Positions 1 through 6,058 of a stretch of 6,570 nt of DNA are shown in pieces (the first letter of the stretch is position 1; every line of letters starts with the position of its first letter). The position numbers and the translations under genes were made by a program. The stretch comes from an uncultured Flavobacterium sp. (GTDB taxonomy: Bacteria > Bacteroidota > Bacteroidia > Flavobacteriales > Flavobacteriaceae). Where the stretch lies: the NCBI GenBank assembly GCA_946480635.1, contig CAMLKV010000129.1, positions 1 to 6,570 of the forward strand. The letters run 5' to 3'. A model generated the notes under the pieces. That model made no database searches, was not told where the DNA came from, and saw only the letters and a list, made by a program, of their open reading frames with translations.

Positions 1-426
1 GTCTTTACAAGTTTTACGTTTTTTGCACAAACAAAAAAGTTTGAAGCAACAAATAAAACAACTGGTAAATCTGTGCTTTTTGAAGAAGGTCAAAGAACAA
101 AAATTACAACTTTAGACCGTAAAAAAATGGTAGGTAGTTTTTCAGTAAAAGACAATGAAACAATAACTATTGATGGTGCAGAAGTTAAAATAAATAATAT
201 CGCTAGTATTAAGCATTATCCTAAAGGTGGTCGTACAGTAAAGAACATTCTTTTTGGAGCAAGTGCTGGTTTATTAGCTACATCTGGTGTTTTGGCAGCT
301 GGAAGTAATGAATCTGCAGTGGCTGTTTTCACTGGAGGCGTTGCAACTGCCGCAGTTGGAGCTTTGGTTAACAACAAAAACAAAAATATAAATTACCGCC
401 ATTATCAATTTCAAGTTATAGAATAA
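1..426 (+). CDS. Partial small exported/membrane-associated protein of unknown function (5' end missing)
   Basis: The reading frame is open from the first base of the window to TAA at 424-426, giving 141 visible codons. A GTG at 73 is an internal valine and not a convincing start, because the frame upstream reads sensibly. The first visible residues ([10 protein letters not shown]) look like the hydrophobic core and cleavage region of a Sec signal peptide. A soluble beta-rich stretch follows (about residues 25-78, with a [17 protein letters not shown] segment). Then come two Gly/Ala-rich hydrophobic segments (about 80-101 and 106-123) separated by a short polar turn (SNES), and a polar, Asn/Lys-rich C-terminus. 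The paired small-residue helices resemble a glycine-zipper hairpin, suggesting an envelope or membrane location. I do not recognise the family and assign no function. It ends only 2 nt before the scpA start, so the two are probably co-transcribed. It is not the mutase small subunit. Confidence 0.7.
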   Translation, partial: VFTSFTFFAQTKKFEATNKTTGKSVLFEEGQRTKITTLDRKKMVGSFSVKDNETITIDGAEVKINNIASIKHYPKGGRTVKNILFGASAGLLATSGVLAAGSNESAVAVFTGGVATAAVGALVNNKNKNINYRHYQFQVIE

Positions 427-428
427 TA

Positions 429-2579
429 ATGCGAAAAAATATACAACATATTACATTAGAGTCGAAAGGCGAAGGTCAAAAGTCGGAAGATATGAAATTG
501 CACACTGAGCCTGTCGAAGTGCAAAATTTCACAACAGCTGAAGGAATAGAAGTAAAATCTTCTTATTCTGAAGCTGATATTCAAGGTTTAGAACATCTGG
601 AATTTGGAGCAGGTTTCGCGCCTAATTTACGTGGTCCATATGCTACCATGTATGTTCGCCGACCTTGGACAATCCGTCAATACGCTGGTTTCTCAACTGC
701 TGAAGAGAGTAATGCTTTTTACAGAAGAAACTTAGCTGCCGGACAAAAAGGATTATCAGTTGCCTTTGACTTAGCTACACACCGTGGTTATGATTCAGAT
801 CACGAACGTGTGGTGGGTGACGTAGGAAAAGCTGGTGTTGCCATCGATTCGGTTGAGGATATGAAAATCCTTTTCGACCAAATCCCGTTAGGCGAAATGT
901 CGGTTTCGATGACCATGAATGGTGCAGTATTGCCTATCATGGCATTCTATATTGTAGCTGCCGAAGAACAAGGTGTTGCTCCTAGCCTATTATCAGGAAC
1001 GATTCAAAATGATATTCTAAAAGAATTCATGGTGCGTAATACCTATATTTACCCACCTACTCCATCGATGAAAATCATTGCCGATATTTTTGAATACACA
1101 AGTAGATTAATGCCAAAATTCAATTCAATATCAATTTCTGGTTATCACATGCAAGAAGCCGGAGCCACTGCCGATATTGAGTTGGCTTATACTTTAGCGG
1201 ATGGATTGGAATACATTCGTACCGGTTTAGCGGCTGGAATGGACGTAGATACATTTGCACCTCGTCTATCTTTTTTCTGGGCAATTGGAATGAACCATTT
1301 TATGGAAATTGCAAAAATGCGTGCAGGTCGTATGCTTTGGGCAAAACTATTAAAGCAATTTAATCCCAAAGATGACAAATCATTAGCGCTAAGAACACAC
1401 TGCCAAACATCAGGTTGGAGTTTAACCGAGCAAGATCCATTCAACAACGTTGCCAGAACAGCTATCGAAGCAGCAGCAGCAGCATTTGGAGGAACACAAT
1501 CGTTACATACCAATGCGTTAGATGAAGCGATTGCCTTACCAACAGATTTCTCAGCACGTATTGCCCGTAATACTCAAATCTTTTTACAGGAAGAAACCAA
1601 AATTTGTAAAACGGTAGATCCTTGGGCAGGAAGTTATTATGTAGAAAGCTTAACGGCTGAAATTGCTGAAAAAGCTTGGGCTTTAATTGAAGAAGTAGAA
1701 GAACTGGGCGGAATGACCAAAGCTATTGAAGCCGGTATCCCGAAACTTCGCATTGAAGAAGCTGCAGCACGTAAACAAGCGCGTATTGACAGCGGACAAG
1801 ATATTATTGTAGGGGTGAACAAATACCGTTTGGAAAAAGAAGACCCATTACATATCCTTGAAGTAGACAACCAAACCGTTCGTAAACAACAAATCGAGCG
1901 TTTGGAACAAATAAAAGCGACGCGTGACAACGTTAAAGTTGCTGAATGTTTAGCAAAACTTACTGAGTGTGCTAAAACAGGAAATGGTAACTTACTAGAT
2001 CTAGCTGTAGATGCAGCACGAAACAGAGCTACTCTTGGCGAAATTAGTGATGCATTAGAAAGCGTTTTTGGAAGATACAAAGCACAAATTAGAAGTTTTA
2101 GTGGTGTGTATAGTAAAGAAATAAAAAATGACGAAAGCTTTGAAAAAGCGCGTCAATTAGCCGATGAATTCGCTAAAAAAGAGGGTCGTCGTCCTCGTAT
2201 CATGATTGCCAAAATGGGTCAGGACGGACACGATCGTGGTGCAAAAGTAGTTGCTACTGGTTATGCCGATGTAGGTTTTGACGTGGACATTGGACCATTG
2301 TTCCAAACGCCACAAGAAGCAGCCAAACAAGCCGTAGAAAACGACGTGCATATTTTAGGTGTTTCGTCATTGGCAGCGGGACATAAGACTTTGGTTCCTC
2401 AGGTAATTGAAGAATTGAAAAAATACGGCCGAGAAGACATTATGGTGATTGTAGGAGGTGTAATCCCTGCGCAAGATTACCAGTTCTTATTTGACGCGGG
2501 AGCCGTGGCTGTTTTTGGTCCTGGGACTAAAATTAGTGATGCCGCGATTACGATTTTGGAAGTTTTATTGGAGGATTAA
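429..2579 (+). CDS. scpA: Methylmalonyl-CoA mutase large (catalytic) subunit, B12-dependent
   Basis: This 716-residue enzyme interconverts succinyl-CoA and (R)-methylmalonyl-CoA by a radical rearrangement with adenosylcobalamin, in the cytosolic propionate/succinate pathway. The N-terminal TIM-barrel substrate domain shows YATMY at 71-75, RRPW at 77-80, TIRQYAGF at 81-88 and HRGYDSD at 118-124. These segments are typical of true methylmalonyl-CoA mutases rather than isobutyryl-CoA mutases. The C-terminal Rossmann-like B12 domain carries DGHDRG (D599, H601, G604; H601 is the predicted lower axial cobalt ligand), SSL at 646-648 and the GG pair at 676-677. Length is normal for the catalytic subunit and no frameshift is seen. 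The ATG at 429 is preceded by a stop 2 nt upstream and by no clear Shine-Dalgarno sequence. Residues about 10-32 form a low-complexity linker that contains a REP-like repeat in frame. The partner small subunit (mutA/scpB) is not in the window. Confidence 0.97.
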   Translation: MRKNIQHITLESKGEGQKSEDMKLHTEPVEVQNFTTAEGIEVKSSYSEADIQGLEHLEFGAGFAPNLRGPYATMYVRRPWTIRQYAGFSTAEESNAFYRRNLAAGQKGLSVAFDLATHRGYDSDHERVVGDVGKAGVAIDSVEDMKILFDQIPLGEMSVSMTMNGAVLPIMAFYIVAAEEQGVAPSLLSGTIQNDILKEFMVRNTYIYPPTPSMKIIADIFEYTSRLMPKFNSISISGYHMQEAGATADIELAYTLADGLEYIRTGLAAGMDVDTFAPRLSFFWAIGMNHFMEIAKMRAGRMLWAKLLKQFNPKDDKSLALRTHCQTSGWSLTEQDPFNNVARTAIEAAAAAFGGTQSLHTNALDEAIALPTDFSARIARNTQIFLQEETKICKTVDPWAGSYYVESLTAEIAEKAWALIEEVEELGGMTKAIEAGIPKLRIEEAAARKQARIDSGQDIIVGVNKYRLEKEDPLHILEVDNQTVRKQQIERLEQIKATRDNVKVAECLAKLTECAKTGNGNLLDLAVDAARNRATLGEISDALESVFGRYKAQIRSFSGVYSKEIKNDESFEKARQLADEFAKKEGRRPRIMIAKMGQDGHDRGAKVVATGYADVGFDVDIGPLFQTPQEAAKQAVENDVHILGVSSLAAGHKTLVPQVIEELKKYGREDIMVIVGGVIPAQDYQFLFDAGAVAVFGPGTKISDAAITILEVLLED
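498..524 (+). repeat. REP-like palindromic repeat inside the scpA coding sequence
   Basis: The core CACTGAGCCTGTCGAAGTG lies at 503-521, inside a 6-bp inverted repeat TTGCAC (498-503) / GTGCAA (519-524). An alternative 4-bp pairing CACT (503-506) / AGTG (518-521) is also possible. From general knowledge, this core recurs as a dispersed intergenic palindrome in many bacterial genomes, and its translations (TEPVEV, LSLSKC, FDRLS) recur in spurious predicted proteins. Here it is read in frame as residues H25-Q32 (HTEPVEVQ) of the mutase, in the variable linker before the catalytic barrel. Only one copy is present in this window, so membership of a dispersed family is not shown here. Confidence 0.65.
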
Positions 2580-2606
2580 TTTATAACCTCAACATTTTAT
2601 ATAAAA

Positions 2607-2637
2607 AACACCAGCAGAAATGTTGGTGTTTTTTTTT
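2607..2637. terminator. Bidirectional intrinsic terminator shared by scpA and the helicase gene
   Basis: A 10-bp stem (2607-2616 pairing with 2621-2630, one G-T pair) encloses a GAAA tetraloop (2617-2620) and is followed by seven T at 2631-2637. On the opposite strand the same hairpin is followed by a run of T (complement of the A tract at 2603-2608). It therefore fits termination of both convergent genes: scpA, which stops at 2579, and the helicase, which stops at 2645. Confidence 0.9.
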
Positions 2638-2644
2638 ATGTTAT

Positions 2645-4621
2645 CTAAATTTCATCAATCCCAATTTTAATAAAAAAATCATGCGTTCCATCATACATAA
2701 AATTTGGGCGAGTTAAATCTTCATTATTTCCTTCAGGAATATAAATAATCATGCCCTGTCTCGCTCTTGTTAATAAAACTCTGTAAGAATTAATCAAATA
2801 TTTTATTCTTTCTACACTATTACAATTCTTCCAAGTTGTGCCTGTAAATTTTTTATAATTCCATTGATTATTATGGTAAAACAAATCTCCATCCCAAGCA
2901 ACACAAGTCCAATCTAATTCTAATCCTTGTATATCAAATTCTGTTGCTACTTCTTCTAAGAAATATGATGAACGAATATCTTCTCTATCATTCAAAAACC
3001 ATATTGGCGCATCAATTTTTGCTTTCACATTCAATCCAAAAGGCCTTAAACGAATAGCTCCAGAAGAAGCCACTATTCCAGTTCTTTCAGCTCCATTTGA
3101 TTTTTTATTCAGCCATGCTTTAGCTTTATCTAAATCTCTAGTAATTCTAATTGGATAATCTTTTTTTATAAACTCTTGATAAATACTTTTCGCCTTAACA
3201 TCATTATTTATAATTTCTTGAATAAAGCTTGATAATTGGGCACTTCTAAAAGATCTCAAAGAAACAGACAAATGCAACTCATCTTTTCTTACAGCATCTT
3301 TATTTTTTAATATAGTTAAAGCATCATTATCATTTATATAATTTTCATCTTCTGTTATTTTTGATGAATAATAAATATCCCAATCATTGAAGTTTTTTTC
3401 AAAAGGTCGTATCCATTCTTCTAAACCAGCCTCACCTGTATTTATTTCTTGACCACCACCTATTAAACAAACTATTGTACACCAATCTTTATGTCTATCC
3501 ATTACCTCAATCAGAAACTCAGGTTCAGATTTATTAAATTCTGAATTTCCTTTATTTCTTTTCATAAAACTTGATGCTTGCTCTTTTGTCCAAGCTCTTT
3601 GAGCTTCATCAAATATTGTAACTTTCTCAATTGGTGCTTTATCATCTCTCAAAGAAGCATCTCTGAAATGATGAATGTTTTGTATAAATGATTTAACTTG
3701 AGATTTAGCATTCTCTTTAGACAAATTTTCACCATTCTCTTTAGCAGTCTTCACTTTATCTCTAGCTAAAGCTTCTCTTAACACATCAACTAATGGACCG
3801 TTGCCAGAAAGAAAGACCGCATGTTCTTCTTCAATATAATTTGAACGGATATTAGCAATATTTAATCCTGCTAAAGTTTTTCCTGCACCTGGAACTCCAG
3901 TAATAAAACATATAGATTTTTTATTATTCTCTTTTGAAAAGTCAATTATTTCCGAAATACAATTTGAAGTAACAGATAAATTTTCTGCACCTGAATCACT
4001 TCTAGAAATTTCTAAAACATTATGTTTTTTATATAGAGCTGTTGCCGCTTCGATAATTGTTGGCGTAGGTTTATAAGTAGAATGTTCCCAAAATTTGGTA
4101 TCAATCTTATCGGAAGATTTTAAATTTTGAAGTGTATTATTAATTACATCTTTGAGATTATTTGAATTTGCACAAATAGTCTGATGAAGACAATCTAAAA
4201 TTTTTGAATATGTATTTGTAACAGAAGGAGCATTATCTGAAATTAAGATTGGTATTAGATTTTGATTATGACTTCCTTCATGAAAATTATTTAAATCTAA
4301 ACCATAATCAAAAGCTTGGTCTTTAGCATATTTATCATAAAAATCCGAACCAATCTTAAACTCTAAAACAAAAATACAATTATCAATAATTAGAATATTA
4401 TCAACTCTTTTACCCATTCTAGGGATTGTAAATTCAAAGTAAATTTTACCCGTAAATGAAGAAATGGACTTTTTTAAAATTTCGATTTGTTTTTTCCATG
4501 CATTTGATTGTTGGATTGTTAATTTGTTCAAATCGTAATTACCTGAAATTTTCCCGTAAATAGAATTGACATCTTCAACTAAAAATTCTTCAATAGAATT
4601 TGAGTAATACGCTCTATTCAT
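2645..4621 (-). CDS. PD-(D/E)XK nuclease-DUF2075 (Schlafen group 3 type) superfamily 1 helicase
   Basis: This 658-residue protein has two parts. The N-terminal part (about 55-130) shows a restriction/RecB-like nuclease signature: a possible acidic E63, D74 in KRVDNILII, the E87-x-K89 pair in FVLEFKIG, and QxxxY at Q102-Y106. The second part (about 235-650) is a superfamily 1 helicase of the DUF2075 family: Walker A GVPGAGKT at 242-249, Walker B IFDEAQR at 336-342, GGGQEIN at 388-394, LRSFRS at 455-460, ATEFDIQGLELD at 559-570 and YRVLLTRARQGM at 613-624. All motor motifs look intact. An N-terminal PD-(D/E)XK domain is, as I recall, common in this family, so the fusion itself is not new. The likely role is nucleic-acid unwinding and cleavage, plausibly in phage defence; this is inference. 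The ATG at 4621 lies within the last codons of the XRE gene (8-nt overlap), which suggests translational coupling. The gene is more AT-rich than scpA, consistent with transfer. Confidence 0.88.
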   Translation of the reverse strand: MNRAYYSNSIEEFLVEDVNSIYGKISGNYDLNKLTIQQSNAWKKQIEILKKSISSFTGKIYFEFTIPRMGKRVDNILIIDNCIFVLEFKIGSDFYDKYAKDQAFDYGLDLNNFHEGSHNQNLIPILISDNAPSVTNTYSKILDCLHQTICANSNNLKDVINNTLQNLKSSDKIDTKFWEHSTYKPTPTIIEAATALYKKHNVLEISRSDSGAENLSVTSNCISEIIDFSKENNKKSICFITGVPGAGKTLAGLNIANIRSNYIEEEHAVFLSGNGPLVDVLREALARDKVKTAKENGENLSKENAKSQVKSFIQNIHHFRDASLRDDKAPIEKVTIFDEAQRAWTKEQASSFMKRNKGNSEFNKSEPEFLIEVMDRHKDWCTIVCLIGGGQEINTGEAGLEEWIRPFEKNFNDWDIYYSSKITEDENYINDNDALTILKNKDAVRKDELHLSVSLRSFRSAQLSSFIQEIINNDVKAKSIYQEFIKKDYPIRITRDLDKAKAWLNKKSNGAERTGIVASSGAIRLRPFGLNVKAKIDAPIWFLNDREDIRSSYFLEEVATEFDIQGLELDWTCVAWDGDLFYHNNQWNYKKFTGTTWKNCNSVERIKYLINSYRVLLTRARQGMIIYIPEGNNEDLTRPNFMYDGTHDFFIKIGIDEI

Positions 4622-4820
4622 CGAATAAATCTTTAATATTCACTTCAAGAGCTTTTGCTAATTTTTCTACTACTTCTATAGAAACGTTACGCTCTCCCTT
4701 TTCTATTGTAGGTAAATATGTCCTATCAATCTCAGCCAAATTTGCTAACTTCTCTTGAGATAAGTTTTTTGCTTTTCGCAATTCTTTTATTTTGAGGCCA
4801 AATTTTTGTTTTATATCCAT
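4614..4820 (-). CDS. XRE-family HTH regulator, controller-protein-like
   Basis: I choose the ATG at 4820-4818, giving 68 residues (MDIKQKFGLK...). The only upstream in-frame alternative is a TTG at 4856, which would place the start inside an inverted repeat and add a non-homologous hydrophobic leader. The whole protein is a single Cro/C1-type five-helix domain. Helix 2 is at about 21-28 (SQEKLANL) and the recognition helix at about 32-40 (DRTYLPTIE), followed by KGERNVSIEVVEKLAKALEV. The IEKGERN-(V/I)S pattern is typical of the small controller (C) proteins of restriction-modification systems. It ends with an 8-nt overlap into the nuclease-helicase gene, so it very probably regulates that gene and itself. 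Nested inverted repeats directly upstream are the obvious candidate operator. A C-protein role is inferred from size, motif and context. Confidence 0.88.
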   Translation of the reverse strand: MDIKQKFGLKIKELRKAKNLSQEKLANLAEIDRTYLPTIEKGERNVSIEVVEKLAKALEVNIKDLFDE

Positions 4821-4825
4821 AAAAC

Positions 4826-4856
4826 CAAATTTTAAAAAAAGTAGACTATAAGACAA
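4826..4856 (-). promoter_or_regulatory. Putative Bacteroidota-type promoter of the XRE-helicase cassette
   Basis: Read on the - strand, TTG at 4856-4854 is followed after 19 nt by TAAAATTTG (4834-4826). This resembles the Bacteroidetes -33 TTG / -7 TAnnTTTG promoter, with one extra base inside the -7 box. If real, transcription would start close to the ATG at 4820, giving an almost leaderless mRNA. No Shine-Dalgarno sequence is visible. The match is imperfect and the region is T-rich, so chance resemblance is possible. Confidence 0.4.
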
Positions 4857-4880
4857 CGGAGTATTGTCTACTTTTTTAAA
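4831..4880. promoter_or_regulatory. Nested inverted repeats upstream of the XRE gene (candidate operator)
   Basis: The outer arms are 4831-4846 (TTTAAAAAAAGTAGAC) and 4866-4880 (GTCTACTTTTTTAAA). They are complementary apart from one extra A and are separated by 19 nt. An overlapping inner inverted repeat pairs AGACAA (4851-4856) with TTGTCT (4864-4869). The two cannot pair as RNA at the same time because they share the TCT at 4867-4869. Three related half-sites (GTAGAC, AGACAA, and TTGTCTAC on the + strand) around the putative -33 element suggest a binding site for the adjacent XRE protein. Alternatively, the outer repeat with its T tract could act as a second terminator on the - strand. Confidence 0.55.
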
Positions 4881-4907
4881 AACAAAACCAGCCTCACAGC
4901 TGGTTTT
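4873..4907 (-). terminator. Intrinsic terminator of the exonuclease gene
   Basis: A perfect 9-bp stem AAAACCAGC (4884-4892) / GCTGGTTTT (4899-4907) has a 6-nt loop. On the - strand it is followed by GTTTTT. It begins 2 nt after the exonuclease stop codon and separates that gene from the XRE-helicase cassette. Confidence 0.85.
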
Positions 4908-4908
4908 C

Positions 4909-5454
4909 TCATTTCAAAATCTCTCTTAAAATCTTTGCAATGTTTTTAGCATCATCTACACCTCTATGATGAGTGCCTTCAAGTGGGATGTCTAAAAATT
5001 TTAAGGCGCCATCCATACCTAATTCGTGACCTAGTTTGTTTTTGAGTGCAAACAAGGTTTTAACATTGATATGCGAAGGACCAAAAGGATACCCTTTTTC
5101 TAATGCCTGACATTGTTTTTGAAACTGTCGCATATCGTAAGCACCAAAACTTGCCCAAGCCCTGCTTTGACTTTTATAGTCTTTTTTCAAGATATGTAAC
5201 GCTTCATCAAACGAAACACCTTCTTGTTCTATTAATTCAGGAGTTATGGTTGTTAACTCAGTACAAAACGAACTTATAGTTGATTGTTCGGGTTTTACTA
5301 AAATCCCTCGGTTATCTGATATTTCGCCTGTTTCGACATCGAGTAAACAAACACCTACTTCAATAATATCACTAATCATACCTTCGGGTAATTTGCCTTC
5401 CCAACACGTGGCTTCAATATCGACCACTATAATTTTATCTAATAATTTTGCCAT
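4909..5454 (-). CDS. DEDDh-family 3'-5' exonuclease, ERI-1/KapD-like
   Basis: This 181-residue single-domain exonuclease has all five DEDDh active-site residues: D12 and E14 in VVDIEATCWEG (Exo I), D107 in FGAYDMRQF (Exo II), and H163 and D168 in HHRGVDDAKNIA (Exo III). The family removes nucleotides from 3' ends using two metal ions. The DIEATCW form of Exo I and the short length match the ERI-1/3'hExo/KapD branch, whose characterised eukaryotic members act on structured RNA 3' ends. The RNA preference here is inferred from that resemblance, and a DNA substrate cannot be excluded. The ATG at 5454 gives the expected short beta-strand lead into Exo I, with no Shine-Dalgarno sequence. The gene lies 70 nt downstream of the TPR gene on the same strand and has its own terminator immediately after the stop. 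Confidence 0.92.
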   Translation of the reverse strand: MAKLLDKIIVVDIEATCWEGKLPEGMISDIIEVGVCLLDVETGEISDNRGILVKPEQSTISSFCTELTTITPELIEQEGVSFDEALHILKKDYKSQSRAWASFGAYDMRQFQKQCQALEKGYPFGPSHINVKTLFALKNKLGHELGMDGALKFLDIPLEGTHHRGVDDAKNIAKILREILK

Positions 5455-5473
5455 AATTTCTATTTTTTTATTT

Positions 5474-5495
5474 ACTACAGTTTGAACGCTGTAGT
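5474..5495. repeat. Short inverted repeat between the TPR and exonuclease genes
   Basis: ACTACAG (5474-5480) and CTGTAGT (5489-5495) form a perfect 7-bp stem with an 8-nt loop. On the - strand, downstream of the TPR gene, the hairpin is followed by an A-rich stretch and not a T run, so it is not a standard intrinsic terminator. It could be an mRNA-end structure, an operator or part of the exonuclease leader. No function can be assigned. Confidence 0.5.
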
Positions 5496-5524
5496 TCTAT
5501 TAATCATTTTTCTTTTTTGTCTTT

Positions 5525-6058
5525 TTAGACTTTTCTTTTTTCTTTTTTCTTTTTCTTGTCCTTAGACTCTGTTTTACCTTTCAAAAGGGCTTTTTTCTCC
5601 TTGATTCGCTTTTCAATTTCTTCAATAGCATACAAATGAGTAGAATTATCAAGGATTTTGGCTTCTTTAATTAATGTAGAAGCTGCTGCCCAATTGCGTT
5701 GAATTTCGAAAAGACGAATCTTTTTCAGTAACATAAGCGGTTTGTCAATTCCTTTAATGGTCAAAGCAAACTCGATCAGCTTCAACGCTTCTTCATAATC
5801 TTCATTTTGCAATAAAACATCGGCATAGTAAGGATATACGGCCAAAGCATGAATGTCGGCAGCTAATGCTTCTGCATAATATTGCTTCGCCGATTCGTAA
5901 TCCTGCAATTGCTCGGCATGAAACCTACCATAAAGCCATAATGCCATGACGTTTTTATCGTCATAAGCCAAGGCATAGCCCAGCGATTCCAATGTCCCTT
6001 CAAGCCAGTACGGATAGTTATCCAAGGCTTGTACTAGGTATTTATCTATTGATTGCAT
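5525..6058 (-). CDS. Small TPR-repeat protein with lysine-rich tail
   Basis: I start this at the ATG at 6058-6056 (177 residues, [18 protein letters not shown]...). The longer open frame from 6166 would lie almost entirely over the conserved prfH coding sequence and adds a basic segment that looks like out-of-frame translation. From the chosen start it overlaps the prfH stop by 17 nt, which indicates translational coupling. About three tetratricopeptide-type helix pairs are visible: residues ~36-70 ([20 protein letters not shown]), ~75-104 ([20 protein letters not shown]) and ~107-137. The C-terminus (~155-177) is almost entirely Lys/Glu/Arg, which could bind RNA or ribosomes or simply be disordered. 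No signal peptide or membrane segment is seen. TPR domains mediate protein-protein contacts. A role as partner of PrfH or of a repair ligase is inferred only from gene order. Confidence 0.82.
   Translation of the reverse strand: MQSIDKYLVQALDNYPYWLEGTLESLGYALAYDDKNVMALWLYGRFHAEQLQDYESAKQYYAEALAADIHALAVYPYYADVLLQNEDYEEALKLIEFALTIKGIDKPLMLLKKIRLFEIQRNWAAASTLIKEAKILDNSTHLYAIEEIEKRIKEKKALLKGKTESKDKKKKKEKRKV

Noticed and set aside
1187..2351. Three - strand open frames inside scpA (1187-1513, 1637-2080, 2157-2351)
   Set aside because: They lie antisense to a strongly conserved enzyme, encode Ser/Leu/Cys-rich low-quality proteins with no recognisable motif, and are explained as shadows of the real reading frame.
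4821..4856. TTG start at 4856 for the XRE gene
   Set aside because: It falls inside the inverted repeat and adds a hydrophobic leader not expected in an XRE protein; the ATG at 4820 starts right at the domain.
2607..4907. Terminator stems on both sides of the cassette as possible flanking repeats or attachment sites
   Set aside because: They share only the short ACCAGC string, which belongs to two different hairpins; no direct repeat longer than this was found at the cassette edges and there is no integrase.
5246..5485. + strand open frame over the exonuclease start
   Set aside because: Antisense to the conserved Exo I region; serine-rich product with no domain.
5528..5560. Possible programmed frameshift site in the A-rich end of the TPR gene
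   Set aside because: A-A-A-A-A-A-G runs occur, but the reading frame divides them as AAA AAA G.., which is not the phase needed for a classical -1 slip. The run lies at the very end of the gene with no obvious extended product.
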